A stretch of 64,000 nt of DNA. Source: Fluviicoccus sp. (GTDB taxonomy: Bacteria > Pseudomonadota > Gammaproteobacteria > Pseudomonadales > Moraxellaceae). The notes beneath the pieces were generated by a model. That model did no database searches. It was not told the DNA's origin and saw only the letters and a list, made by a program, of their open reading frames with translations. Positions 15,891 through 24,054 of this stretch are shown in pieces (the stretch's first letter is position 1; each line of letters opens with the position of its first letter). The stretch covers positions 1-64,000 of the forward strand of contig NZ_JAUSMX010000027.1 in NCBI RefSeq assembly GCF_030646115.1, read 5' to 3'. Position numbers and translations under genes: made by a program.

Positions 15891-15915
15891 TGGCGCAGTT
15901 CCCGGAACCGCGCCA
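15891..15915. promoter_or_regulatory. 25-bp inverted repeat upstream of the Fic gene
   Basis: The arms TGGCGC-x-GTTCC and GGAAC-x-GCGCCA form an almost perfect dyad. Two more partial copies of ACCGCGCCA flank it (about 15874 and 15943), and GCGCCATAATGGCGC overlaps the right arm. It could be an operator for the winged-helix domain of the downstream Fic protein, or a terminator for the gene before it, though no T-run follows. Confidence 0.45.
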
Positions 15916-15957
15916 TAATGGCGCCACTTCCCGACCAGAACCGCGCCAGAACGACCC

Positions 15958-17301
15958 ATGCCCGCCACGGATACCTTGCTGGAAAGCATTGCCGAAACCC
16001 CGGACGGCATCAGCCTTGCCGGGTTGCTGACCCGTCACCCTGCCGTTGCCCGACGCACCGCGCAGCGGCAGATTGCGCACCTGCTGGAGCACGGCCGGAT
16101 TTTCGCGCAGGGCGAAGGCCGGGCCCGACGTTATTTCATTACCCGCCCGCCCGCCGGGTTACCGGTCGCTGACGATAGCTTTCCTGCCCATATCCCGCTG
16201 TCGGAGGACAGTCGGGATATTTTGCGCTATCTGGACCAGCCCCTGTCCGCGCGCAAGCCGGTTGGATACCAAACGGATTTTCTGGACAGCTATCAACCGG
16301 GCATCACATGGTATCTGCCGGAGCCACTGCGCCGCCAACTGCACCGCATGGGAAAAACCGGACCGGCGGAAGCGCCGGCGGGCACCTACAGCCGCGCCAT
16401 GCTCAACCGCCTGTTGATCGACCTGTCGTGGGCGTCGAGCCATCTGGAGGGTAACACCTATTCACGGCTGGATACCCGCAAGCTGATTGAACTGGGGCAG
16501 GCGGCCAGCGGCAAGGCGGCGCTGGAAACGCAGATGATCCTAAACCACAAGACAGCCATCGAACTGCTGGTGGACAACAGCGGCGAGGCCAGGCTCAGCC
16601 GTTACCTGTTGATGAACCTGCACAGCGCACTGGCGGAAAACCTGTTGCCCAACCCGGCGGATGAAGGACGCATCCGGCGGCATGCCGTGGACATCGGCGG
16701 CAGCGTCTATCGCCCGCTGTCCTTGCCGCAAGCGATCGAAGTCACACTGGAGCGTTTGCTGGACAAGGCAGCCGCCATTCCCGACCCCTTCGAGCTTTCC
16801 TTCTTCCTCATGGTGCATCTGCCGTATTTGCAACCGTTTGCCGACATCAACAAACGCACATCACGGCTGGCCGCCAACCTGCCCTTGTTCCGGGCAAACC
16901 TTTGTCCGCTGACGTTTCTGGATGTGCCGGAACAGGCCTACAGCCGGGCGATCCTGGGCGTGTATGAACTGACGCGGGTGGAACTGCTGCGGGATTTGTA
17001 TGTGTGGGCCTACGAGCGGTCGACGCAGGAATATGTGGCGATCCGGCAGGATCTGGCCGAGCCGGATCCCTTGCGTCTGGCCTGGCGGGAGTTGATACGG
17101 CAGACGATCCGGGAAGTGGTGCTGCATCCGGATCGGGAGGCGCTGGCGGTTATCCGTGAGGCGGTGTGGGCTGACGTCCCGGCAGCAGAGAGGGAGGCGG
17201 TGCAGGCGCTGGCGGTGGAGGAATTGCGGCGCTTGCACGAGGGGGTTCTGGCGCGATACGGGTTGCGGCCGTCGGAGTATCGGGCTTGGTGCGAAAAATG
17301 A
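15958..17301 (+). CDS. Fic-domain protein with altered catalytic motif, 447 aa
   Basis: Fic proteins transfer AMP or other phosphate groups to target hydroxyls. Here the N-terminus (about 1-65) looks like a winged helix. An inhibitory-type motif SSHLEGN (160-166) carries the conserved Glu, and the Fic core lies around 285-310. The active-site loop reads QPFADINKRTSR, where active enzymes have HPFxxGNGR. The catalytic His is replaced by Gln292 and the GN by IN. The protein may therefore be inactive as an AMP-transferase or use other chemistry. Monocistronic, preceded by the dyad at 15891-15915. Confidence 0.85.
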   Translation: MPATDTLLESIAETPDGISLAGLLTRHPAVARRTAQRQIAHLLEHGRIFAQGEGRARRYFITRPPAGLPVADDSFPAHIPLSEDSRDILRYLDQPLSARKPVGYQTDFLDSYQPGITWYLPEPLRRQLHRMGKTGPAEAPAGTYSRAMLNRLLIDLSWASSHLEGNTYSRLDTRKLIELGQAASGKAALETQMILNHKTAIELLVDNSGEARLSRYLLMNLHSALAENLLPNPADEGRIRRHAVDIGGSVYRPLSLPQAIEVTLERLLDKAAAIPDPFELSFFLMVHLPYLQPFADINKRTSRLAANLPLFRANLCPLTFLDVPEQAYSRAILGVYELTRVELLRDLYVWAYERSTQEYVAIRQDLAEPDPLRLAWRELIRQTIREVVLHPDREALAVIREAVWADVPAAEREAVQALAVEELRRLHEGVLARYGLRPSEYRAWCEK

Positions 17302-17317
17302 ATGACCGGAGATCGCC

Positions 17318-17821
17318 ATGAGGCAGATTGCACTGAGCCACGGAAAACTGCGCGGCATTCCGCGCCGGATGCGCGCCCTGGAGAAATGGGCGCAGGGCTT
17401 CCAGGGCCATGTTCGGCCCCGCTCCGATCAACAGGAGCTGTTCTGCAACTGGAAGATTCCGGTCCACACCGCGCTGGTTCAGGGGCCTCAGACCAATCCG
17501 GACATTCAGACCCGCTGTGTCGCCCAGCTGCTGAAGGCCGCGGCCGGTTTGTCGGAGGCCTCGCGCGGCAATACCCACGGGTACTACCGGGTTGCCTGCC
17601 TGATTACCTGGCCGTGGCTGCATCAAAGCGAAGTGACCATTTTCTATGACAAGGACTATTACGAGGGCTTGCTGGGCCAATCCAATACCCTGGCGCCACG
17701 GCGTCTTTCGGAGCAGCTAGCGCTGACAGTGCCCCCGCATTTCCGGGAGCATGGACACGACGTCACCCAGCCGGACGACAGTGTCCCGGTGGAGTGGTGG
17801 TGTATCGGGGAGGAGGCCTAG
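17318..17821 (+). CDS. DUF3916-type hypothetical protein, 167 aa
   Basis: The N-terminus KLRGIPRRMRALEKWAQGF and the internal WKIPVHTALVQGPQT are what I recall of the DUF3916 family. It is cytoplasmic with no signal peptide. The ATG follows GGAGATCGCC, and the gene lies 16 bp after the Fic gene, so the two are probably co-transcribed; it could be a partner of the Fic protein, but this is inference only. Confidence 0.65.
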   Translation: MRQIALSHGKLRGIPRRMRALEKWAQGFQGHVRPRSDQQELFCNWKIPVHTALVQGPQTNPDIQTRCVAQLLKAAAGLSEASRGNTHGYYRVACLITWPWLHQSEVTIFYDKDYYEGLLGQSNTLAPRRLSEQLALTVPPHFREHGHDVTQPDDSVPVEWWCIGEEA

Positions 17822-17913
17822 GCCGGGGAAACGGGGGCGGAGCCTCATGATCCCTTTTGTACGCTGTCATCCTTCGGCGAAACCCCTAGAATCAGGGCCA
17901 CCCCCCCTGCCGG

Positions 17914-18273
17914 ATGCCCGTGATGATGACCGCTTCGATCCATTTGCAATTGTATGTGCGTTTCGACATTGACGGCATGACACCCGGCCTGTGGCCGTTG
18001 CTGGCGGAGTCGCTGGGGCCGTGCGGGCCTTACCTGCTGTCGCCCCCGGAACGGTACTGGAAGATGCCGGATTGTCTGGGCTTCCATATTGGTTTTACGA
18101 CGGACCCGGAGCTGGTGTGGATACTGGTGCGCGCGCTGGCCCCGGAGGGGTGGCAGGTGTTCGGGGATGAGTTTGATTTGTCGGCGGTGTGGAATCCGGG
18201 GGCCGGGGCGGCGTTGGTGCATGCGGATGTGCGGTGGGCGGAGTTGCAGTTGACGCGGCGGGAGGGGGCGTAG
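17914..18273 (+). CDS. Hypothetical protein, 119 aa
   Basis: High-GC, soluble protein with a central YWKMPDCLGFHIGFTTDPEL; not recognised. Start is uncertain among three in-frame ATGs (17914, 17923, 17926), none with a good ribosome binding site. The repetitive GGGGCGG-rich 3' end runs to a stop just before a cassette head element, so the gene's tail may be the boundary of the next island. Confidence 0.5.
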   Translation: MPVMMTASIHLQLYVRFDIDGMTPGLWPLLAESLGPCGPYLLSPPERYWKMPDCLGFHIGFTTDPELVWILVRALAPEGWQVFGDEFDLSAVWNPGAGAALVHADVRWAELQLTRREGA

Positions 18274-18282
18274 TATGAACTT

Positions 18283-18352
18283 GGGGTGGCCGGGATTTGC
18301 GGTGGATGGTTGGGATTTTAACTGTGTACTCGGGAAATACAGGCTCCGGATT
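18283..18352 (+). repeat. Cassette head element, copy 6 (plus orientation)
   Basis: Plus-strand blocks: GGTGGATGGTTGGGATTTTA ACTG, CGGGAAATACAGGCTCCGGA and TTCGGGGTCGATATC. This copy faces right and precedes plus-strand cassette genes, showing that the element keeps its orientation relative to the gene. Confidence 0.7.
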
Positions 18353-18380
18353 CGGGGTCGATATCAGAGTATATGCGCCT

Positions 18381-18680
18381 ATGACTGACCGTGCCACGAC
18401 ACTTATTGCAAATCTTCGGAACGCAGCTGCCATTGTGCGGGCTGGTGGAGATGTGAGTTCTGACTACTTCACAAGGGCTTCCGACTTCGCGTCGGAAATT
18501 GATCGGGTGGCAGATCTCATTGAGAGAAGTTCAGATAATCCTTTGGCTTATGTCCGTGCTTACATCGCACGGAAGCGAGCAAAACATACTTGGTGCGCTC
18601 CAACTTTTGACCTAGATGACTATTTGGCCGGGACCAGTAGCGCGGTGGAACTCGGTAATGCCATATATGAGTCACTGTGA
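18381..18680 (+). CDS. Cassette-borne hypothetical protein, 99 aa
   Basis: A helical, soluble protein (MTDRATTLIANLRNAAAIVR...) of unknown family, low in GC. The in-frame codons upstream belong to the head element, so the ATG at 18381 is preferred. Twelve bp after the stop codon lies CATCTAACAATTC, a near-textbook left end of an attC site. Confidence 0.55.
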   Translation: MTDRATTLIANLRNAAAIVRAGGDVSSDYFTRASDFASEIDRVADLIERSSDNPLAYVRAYIARKRAKHTWCAPTFDLDDYLAGTSSAVELGNAIYESL

Positions 18681-18685
18681 GGGCG

Positions 18686-18745
18686 CATCTAACAATTCTA
18701 TAAGACAGGAACCAGGGGACGGATCATGATTAGCACCATAGTGAA
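18686..18745 (+). other. Left part of an attC-like site
   Basis: CATCTAACAATTCTATAAG matches the R'' core and following AATTC seen in class 1 integron attC sites. No clean matching R' core follows before the next head element; GTCGGGC at about 18821-18827, after that element, may serve. Confidence 0.5.
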
Positions 18746-18828
18746 CCTGCAGTGGATGGTTGGATTTTCAACCGCTTACATGGGAAATTACAGGCGCCGG
18801 ATTCGGGGTCGATATCAACGTCGGGCTT
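18745..18828 (+). repeat. Cassette head element, copy 7 (plus orientation)
   Basis: Almost the same as copy 6: GTGGATGGTTGGATTTTCAA CC, TGGGAAATTACAGGCGCCGG, ATTCGGGGTCGATATCAACG, then TCGGGC close to the next start codon. TTTCAAC and CGTCGGGC have the spacing of an attC R''/R' pair. Confidence 0.7.
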
Positions 18829-18835
18829 CAAAAGC

Positions 18836-19222
18836 ATGCGAAAGGGTCTGTTGCTTTTATTCTTCATGCTGCTAGGTATCGCAGCCGGATTTTTTCTCAA
18901 GTCCATAACGGCGGCGCTTCAGCCAAACTACCGTTGGGTCTTAATATTCAATGAAACGGACTGCAAAATTTCGTCCGCCTCAGTTTTGCTCCCCGATCGC
19001 AGCGTTGTGGTTCGCTCGGACCAGATCAAAAATAGCATCTATCGCTACAGCAGCGAATCGGACATTAAAATCCCTGTGCTTGTGTCGGAATCCCAAAAAT
19101 TTCAAATTCGTCTGGATTTCACGAATTGCCCTAATGTTCTGGGCCAGCCGCAAAAGATTACGTCAGGCTCACACATTCAGGCATGGTTCCGTAACAGCGG
19201 TTTCACTTATGCAACCAGGTGA
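18836..19222 (+). CDS. Membrane-anchored or secreted cassette protein, 128 aa
   Basis: The N-terminus MRKGLLLLFFMLLGIAAGFF is an uncleaved signal anchor or signal peptide. The rest is a small soluble domain with two Cys residues (ETDCKISSA and FTNCPNVLG), probably extracytoplasmic. Family unknown. The ATG is only about 10 bp after the GTCGGGC core of the head element, with no clear ribosome binding site. Low GC. Confidence 0.55.
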   Translation: MRKGLLLLFFMLLGIAAGFFLKSITAALQPNYRWVLIFNETDCKISSASVLLPDRSVVVRSDQIKNSIYRYSSESDIKIPVLVSESQKFQIRLDFTNCPNVLGQPQKITSGSHIQAWFRNSGFTYATR

Positions 19223-19249
19223 AACCTGACAAGTCCATAAGGAACCTCG

Positions 19250-19397
19250 TTATCGCTGCAAGAACCGGGAAACCCGGAGACAGAGCCTGATCAACCCCAC
19301 CCGCTCCTCCGCTTACTCCCCCGCTGCCTTGCCGTCCGTCTTCCCGGCAGAACCATCCACCTACAGGGCCGAGTAGCTCTTCCCATTCAGCCGACCT
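19250..19397 (-). pseudogene. Decayed copy of the 3' end of the lipoprotein gene at 20743
   Basis: The plus strand here matches 20685-20970 in three blocks (for example GATCAACCCCACCCGCTCCT, GGCAGAACCATCCACCT and ACAGGGCCGAGTAGC) with two internal deletions of about 95 and 55 bp and scattered changes. It corresponds to the last part of the lipoprotein gene and its downstream DNA. The two copies flank the block of three minus-strand cassettes, so duplication may have accompanied their insertion. Confidence 0.75.
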
Positions 19398-19653
19398 CAT
19401 ACTCAATGACTTCTGCAGAAACGATTAACCCGGTCAATCTATTTGAAGGCCCGTTTTCTCGAAAGTTCAGGAGATCAGTTGAACTATCCCACTTTTCAAA
19501 AACATTCACTCTTTCCGCTTCCAGAATATCTGGTGATACGGAGAAGTCCAGACATCCGTGAGCCGCGCGTGCTTTGGCAACGGCTTCCGCTGAAAGGCTC
19601 AGGAATTCCTCTCTATCTCCTGAGCGAACTGTGATGAATCCGGCAACTATCAC
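19387..19653 (-). CDS. Antibiotic biosynthesis monooxygenase-like (ABM) cassette protein, 88 aa
   Basis: A single ABM ferredoxin-like domain: VAGFITVRSGDREEFLSLSA, AAHGCLDFSVSPDILEAERV, NVFEKWDSSTDLLNF. Members are small quinol or anthrone monooxygenases or signal-degrading proteins. A GTG start at 19653 gives the expected N-terminus; TTG one codon earlier is possible, and the longer in-frame extension upstream reads through the attC site. It follows the complete attC site at 19692-19747. Confidence 0.8.
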   Translation of the reverse strand: MIVAGFITVRSGDREEFLSLSAEAVAKARAAHGCLDFSVSPDILEAERVNVFEKWDSSTDLLNFRENGPSNRLTGLIVSAEVIEYEVG

Positions 19654-19691
19654 CAAAACAAGTTCTCTGAAATTTCGCGGCCAGACAAGAC

Positions 19692-19747
19692 GCCCAACGT
19701 TGGAAATCAGCCTCCCCGGACGGGGTCCGCTGGATTGATTGTTAGGC
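19692..19747 (-). other. Complete attC-like recombination site, 56 bp
   Basis: On the minus strand it starts GCCTAACAATCAATCC and ends TTTCCAACGTTGGGC. The centre GGACCCCGTCCGGGG folds as a hairpin. R'' (GCCTAAC) and R' (GTTGGGC) pair with each other, as in integron attC sites, and the size is typical. The upstream gene's TAA stop is inside R''. Confidence 0.8.
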
Positions 19748-20020
19748 CTTCCCTGTAGATACAAAGCGGGAAAACCTCGTGCCGTCCTCTGTGCCTAGGA
19801 TGTTGTCTATAGCCTCAATCTTCTTCAAGGCCGAACCTACGTCGAAGTGGCGGCCTTCGATGATTTCCAATGCCTCGTTGTGCAACGCATACGCCATATG
19901 CGCGGCGACTCGAACCTCGATAGGGCTTTTGCACATGCTGCCAAGATGGCCCGACAAGAGAATTCTCATTTGATATAGCGCGTGAGCGAGCAATTTCACT
20001 TCGGGATTTTGGTCTGGCAT
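19742..20020 (-). CDS. Cassette-borne hypothetical protein, 92 aa
   Basis: A helical soluble protein (MPDQNPEVKLLAHALYQMRI...) ending KKIEAIDNILGTEDGTRF; not recognised. The ATG has CGGAGC 6 nt upstream and is 17 bp inside the GTTAGGC core at 20037-20043. The stop codon is part of GCCTAAC. Core-to-core, it is the best-delimited gene cassette in the window. Confidence 0.7.
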   Translation of the reverse strand: MPDQNPEVKLLAHALYQMRILLSGHLGSMCKSPIEVRVAAHMAYALHNEALEIIEGRHFDVGSALKKIEAIDNILGTEDGTRFSRFVSTGKA

Positions 20021-20036
20021 ATACGCTCCGAGGAAG

Positions 20037-20109
20037 GCCTAACGTGGAAATAACCGGCAGCGTGACATTTGCGGATTTTATGCAAAATGTCATGACGTCC
20101 GCGTTGATT
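20037..20109 (-). other. attC-like site, about 73 bp
   Basis: The right core on the minus strand is CCACGTTAGGCC; the left core is probably ATCAACGCGG. Between them TGACATTTTGC and GCAAATGTCA form a strong stem. Together they look like an attC with an extended hairpin, though the left core is less certain. Confidence 0.6.
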
Positions 20110-20195
20110 GATATGTGAGTAGAAGGACTAGCTATATTCGCTGGTGCATATTGGTTGTGTTGCACTTCGAGGTGGAACCTAGGGTGCGGTGGGAT

Positions 20196-20480
20196 CTACT
20201 CACTGCGATAGCTCCAATGAGGCGCCACAATGTGCAGAACATCGCCGGACTGCAGTTCTATTTCAAATACGCCTGGAGCTTTCTCTTGAACCGTATTGAC
20301 GCTTTGGGATGCCCCCCATGGCTCGGCCCTCGGAAAATCTAGCTTCGTGAAGCCTTCAAAAACCAACCACTGACAGCCGCCTCCGACCAAATTGAAACGG
20401 ATGTCGCAGCGCTCAGATTCCCAGCTTATGTGAATAGCTCCGATAAGGGCATCATGGAGGCGAAGATCGTTGAATCTCAT
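20196..20480 (-). CDS. Cassette-borne hypothetical protein, 94 aa
   Basis: A small beta-rich protein beginning MRFNDLRLHDALIGAIHISW and ending GDVLHIVAPHWSYRSE. I recall similar proteins in integron cassettes of other bacteria, without known function. The start ATG is preceded by GAGTGCTCC. The gene is headed by copy 8 of the head element and followed by the attC-like site at 20037-20109. Confidence 0.65.
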   Translation of the reverse strand: MRFNDLRLHDALIGAIHISWESERCDIRFNLVGGGCQWLVFEGFTKLDFPRAEPWGASQSVNTVQEKAPGVFEIELQSGDVLHIVAPHWSYRSE

Positions 20481-20516
20481 GGAGCACTCTTGCGTGTAGT
20501 TTTTCTTTGTTTTTCA

Positions 20517-20632
20517 GACGTCTAGCTTTGATATCGACACCCAATTCAGTGTCTGCATTTTCCCGACATGGTGTTAAAAACAGTGCATTCAACCTGAAAG
20601 CACCATGCCCCAAAGCCCCCAGCTTACGCCGC
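20517..20632 (-). repeat. Cassette head element, copy 8
   Basis: Minus-strand blocks: GCTGGGGGCTTTGGGGCATG, GTGCTTTCAGGTTG, TGTTTTTAACACCATGTCGG, GAAAATGCAGACACTGAATT, GGGTGTCGATATCAAAGC. It preserves nearly every block of copies 4, 5 and 9. Confidence 0.75.
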
Positions 20633-20742
20633 CCCCACAATTCCGACAACTTCCCCCTTTAATTCGCTTCAAAGGCTCTGTTGCAACGGAAAACTGCGGA
20701 ACCCCGGAGACAGAGACTGATCAACCCCACCCGCTCCTCCGC

Positions 20743-21375
20743 TTACTTCCCCACTGCCTTGCTGTCCGTCTTCCCAGTGTGCGGAATGGCCACCAGCGGC
20801 GCACCAAACAGCATCAGCACACCATCGGCTGCCCGGGAAACCGGCGAAGCCACCGCCGCCGCGATGACCTCCCCGGCAGAACCATCCACCTCCACCGGAA
20901 CGTCATAGATCCGGTTCAGGCTATAGGAGGCCTCCTTCTCCACCAACAGGGCCGAGTAGCGCTTGCCATTCAGCCGGACGCGGGCAATGGCCCCGGCCCG
21001 ACCGCGTTCGTCCTGCTGCGGTTGGTAGCCGGCGGCCAATGCAGCCTCCACCAGACCGGGTGCGGCCTCGGGGCTGACGGTCAGGTAAAGATCCCCTTCG
21101 GTGGTTCCGTCATGACGCACCCGGAACACGGCAGGCATGGCCGAGACAAAGGGATGGAAAACGCCGCGGATGGACTGCACCAGCACCGGCGGCGCCTCGA
21201 ACACGTAATGGAAATCCGGCGACAGGGCCACCAGATAACGCCCGTCCCCGGAAATCAGGACCGAGGCGATCTGCTCGTTGTAGCGTTGCCCCGTGCGACC
21301 GGCGGGCGACATGCACCCGGTCAGCACCGCGACAAGCAACGCACCCGCACCTGTCATGATCTGTCGCCTGTTCAC
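20743..21375 (-). CDS. Predicted lipoprotein, 210 aa
   Basis: The start chosen is a GTG with GGAGTGCAAG just upstream, giving VNRRQIMTGAGALLVAVLTGC: a signal peptide with a lipobox (LTGC), so Cys21 would be lipidated. Upstream ATGs in frame lack a ribosome binding site. The mature part is a mixed alpha/beta domain with the motif RYLVALSPDFHYVFEAP; family not recognised. Not next to clear partner genes. Its 3' end has a decayed duplicate at 19250-19397. Confidence 0.7.
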   Translation of the reverse strand: MNRRQIMTGAGALLVAVLTGCMSPAGRTGQRYNEQIASVLISGDGRYLVALSPDFHYVFEAPPVLVQSIRGVFHPFVSAMPAVFRVRHDGTTEGDLYLTVSPEAAPGLVEAALAAGYQPQQDERGRAGAIARVRLNGKRYSALLVEKEASYSLNRIYDVPVEVDGSAGEVIAAAVASPVSRAADGVLMLFGAPLVAIPHTGKTDSKAVGK

Positions 21376-21597
21376 CTTGCACTCCTCCGTAAACATACAG
21401 GGTCGCCGGCGCTGCTTCATGAACGCCGGTCGGTAAATCTGCCCTCCGCATCAACCACCGGAAACCCGGCAGAATACGGAGTAACGGAGCATATATACGC
21501 CGAAACGACCGCCATGCCCAGTTCCCCTTATATCGACACTTTATGCTGTGCCGGCCGGAGGGGCTGAAGTTGCTTGACCAGGACCGGCTTCAGGTGA

Positions 21598-22437
21598 TCA
21601 CCGCGTCAGCCCCTTGATGCGCCGGTCATAGCCCGCGTGCGCGGCATGATCCAGCTTGCTCAGCAGGCGGCGGTCGTCCAGGAAGCGGCGGCCCGCGTCC
21701 ACCAGACCCTGCGGCATCAGGCCGTACAATGCATGCGCCTTGTTCAGGTAATCGGGTACCGCCACCATCAGGCGCGGCGCGCGGATGGCGCTGACAATGG
21801 CGTTGGCCACGTCCTCCGGCGACACCACCGGCAGCATGCCTTTCGAGGCCTCCGAGGTGCCGGAGGTCAGTTCGGTACTGACCGCGCTAGGCATGATCAC
21901 GGTGAAGTTCACCCCGGAATCACGGTACTCGCCCGCCACCGCCTCGGTCATGCCGACCACCGCAAACTTGGTGCCGCAGTAGATCGACGCACCGGGAATG
22001 GCGAAGCGTCCGGCCAGCGAGGCGATGTTGAGGATATGGCCGCGACCGCGCGTCAGCATGCCGGGCAGCGCGGCGCGCATGCCGTGGATCACGCCCCGGA
22101 AATTGATGTCGATCTGCGCGTCGCTCAGCCCCGGCGACTCTTCCAGAAAACCGCCCATCGGCATGATCCCGGCGTTGTTCACCAGCACGTCCAGCGGGCC
22201 GAGTGCGGCCTCGGTGGAGGCCAGGAATTCGGCAAAGCTGGCGGGATCGCGCACATCGAGGCGGGCGGCATGCAGGCCGTTTTTCTTCGCCTCCTGTTGC
22301 GCCAGTTCCAGATCGACATCACCGATGCTGACGCGCGCGCCGGCAACCGTCAGCGCCTTGGCGGTGGCGAGGCCGATGCCGCGCGCGCCGCCGGTGATGG
22401 CGACCACCGCGCCGTTCAGGTTCACGGATTTCGTCAT
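21598..22437 (-). CDS. Short-chain dehydrogenase/reductase, 279 aa
   Basis: Classical SDR: TGGARGIGLATAKALTVAGA (cofactor), NNAGIMPMGG, and a Ser...Tyr-x-x-x-Lys site in IASLAGRFAIPGASIYCGTKF. The C-terminal extension is typical of SDRs beside flavin monooxygenases. ATG 9 nt after GGAG. It lies 49 bp after the monooxygenase gene in one operon and probably oxidises the alcohol that feeds the monooxygenase, or processes its product. Confidence 0.92.
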   Translation of the reverse strand: MTKSVNLNGAVVAITGGARGIGLATAKALTVAGARVSIGDVDLELAQQEAKKNGLHAARLDVRDPASFAEFLASTEAALGPLDVLVNNAGIMPMGGFLEESPGLSDAQIDINFRGVIHGMRAALPGMLTRGRGHILNIASLAGRFAIPGASIYCGTKFAVVGMTEAVAGEYRDSGVNFTVIMPSAVSTELTSGTSEASKGMLPVVSPEDVANAIVSAIRAPRLMVAVPDYLNKAHALYGLMPQGLVDAGRRFLDDRRLLSKLDHAAHAGYDRRIKGLTR

Positions 22438-22486
22438 GTGCGTGCTCCGGCCCCGGGGGCCTGTGTTGTTGTTGTGCGGAAAAGGG

Positions 22487-24019
22487 TCAACCCCACGCGT
22501 AATCGCCACTCTCAAACTGTGTCAGCCGCTTCTTGATATTCACCCCGTATTCCGGCCACACGAACTGGTTGCGGCCGCCCTTGTCGAGGTAGTAAGTCTC
22601 GCAGACATCGGCGCGGATCGGCATTTTTGCCAGCTTGCCCTCGATGCCCGCGTTGAAGGCGTCCTGCACCGGCCGCCGCACTTCCAGCTGGCGGTGACCG
22701 CCCTGCTGCAGCGTCTTCACCGCCTGCGCGATGTAGATGGCCTGATGCTCCGATGTCCACATCACCGAACCCACCAGACTGTGCGAGTTGGGGCCCAGCA
22801 TCATGAACATGTTGGGGAAACCGTGGATGGCCATGCCTTGGTAGGCGCGCGGGCAGCCCTGCCAGTGTTCGCTGAGGCTGCGGCCGTCGGCGCCCTTGAT
22901 GATACGGTAGATGGCCGGTTCGGCCACCGCGTAGCCGGTGCCGAAGATGATGGCGTCCACCGGGATTTCCTTTCCGTCATCGCCCACCACGCCGTTCTCG
23001 GTGATGTGGTGCAGGCCCTGGAACAGCACGGTGACATTGGGCTGGGCCAGCGCCGGATACCAGTCGTTGGACAGCAGCGGCCGCTTGCAGCCGAAGGTGT
23101 GGTCCGGGGTCAGCGCCTTGCGCATCGCCGGGTCCTTGATGCCGAGACGGATGTTCATTTCCCCCAGCCGGTTGCCAAAGCGCTTCACCAGGTTTTCCCG
23201 CAGGAACAGCGGCAGCAACGGCTCGAAACCGAGCAGCGCCGATTCGCGCACCAGTTTTTCCAGCATCGGCACGCGCTTGAACAGCTTGCGCACCGGCTCC
23301 GGCACCGCGTAGTCCGGCTTCGGCAGCACCCAGGTGGGCGTGCGCTGGAAGCTGTAAATATGGCCGACCTTGGGCTGGATGGCGGGCAGGAACTGGATGG
23401 CCGATGCGCCGCAGCCGATCACCGCCACCCGCTTGCCGCGCAGGTCGTAGTCGTGGTTCCACAGCCCGGAATGGAAGACCGCGCCCTTGAAGCTGTCCTG
23501 CCCCGGGAAGTGCGGCATCTTTGCCTCGCCGATGTAACCGGCGGCCGGGATGAAGAAACGGGCGCTGTAGTGCTCGCCGCCTGCCGTGGTGATGTGCCAG
23601 CGCGCGGAAGCTGCGTCCCAGCGGGCGTCTTCCACCCGCGTGTTCAGGCGGACGTGATCGACGATGCCGAAGTCATGCGCCACCTTTTCCAGATAACGCT
23701 GGATTTCCGCCTGCGGCGCATAGGTGCGCGTCCACTCGGGGTTGGGCGCGAAGCCGAGGGAATACATCTCGCTGGGCACATCGCATTGCAGGCCGGGGTA
23801 GTCGTTGACCGCCCAGGTGCCGCCGATACGGTTGGCCTGGTCGAGGATGACGGTGTCGGTGACGCCCTGCTCCTTCAGCTTGATGCAGGCGCTGAGCCCC
23901 GACGGTCCGGCGCCGATGATCAGGGCCTCCACTTCGCGGACCGGCGTCGGCGCGGGGGTTTCAGCAGCTTTGACGGCGGTCTTGCGGCGGGGCTTGGCGG
24001 CTTTCGGGGCGTCGGTCAT
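22487..24019 (-). CDS. Baeyer-Villiger-type flavin monooxygenase, 510 aa
   Basis: Inserts oxygen next to a ketone with FAD and NADPH. It has the FAD motif IIGAGPSGLSACIKLKEQG (about 34-52), the family fingerprint FKGAVFHSGLWNHD (FxGxxxHxxxW, about 190) and a second Rossmann motif AVIGCGASAIQFLP (about 209-222). The N-terminal 30 residues are Lys/Ala/Pro-rich and look disordered, not like a signal. It is the first gene of an operon with an SDR, opposite a TetR gene, with a clear operator between them. The substrate may be a cyclic or steroid-like ketone, which is not determinable here. Confidence 0.92.
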   Translation of the reverse strand: MTDAPKAAKPRRKTAVKAAETPAPTPVREVEALIIGAGPSGLSACIKLKEQGVTDTVILDQANRIGGTWAVNDYPGLQCDVPSEMYSLGFAPNPEWTRTYAPQAEIQRYLEKVAHDFGIVDHVRLNTRVEDARWDAASARWHITTAGGEHYSARFFIPAAGYIGEAKMPHFPGQDSFKGAVFHSGLWNHDYDLRGKRVAVIGCGASAIQFLPAIQPKVGHIYSFQRTPTWVLPKPDYAVPEPVRKLFKRVPMLEKLVRESALLGFEPLLPLFLRENLVKRFGNRLGEMNIRLGIKDPAMRKALTPDHTFGCKRPLLSNDWYPALAQPNVTVLFQGLHHITENGVVGDDGKEIPVDAIIFGTGYAVAEPAIYRIIKGADGRSLSEHWQGCPRAYQGMAIHGFPNMFMMLGPNSHSLVGSVMWTSEHQAIYIAQAVKTLQQGGHRQLEVRRPVQDAFNAGIEGKLAKMPIRADVCETYYLDKGGRNQFVWPEYGVNIKKRLTQFESGDYAWG

Positions 24020-24054
24020 CGGGGACTCCGGAGAGGCTGGTGGCGGTATTTTTC

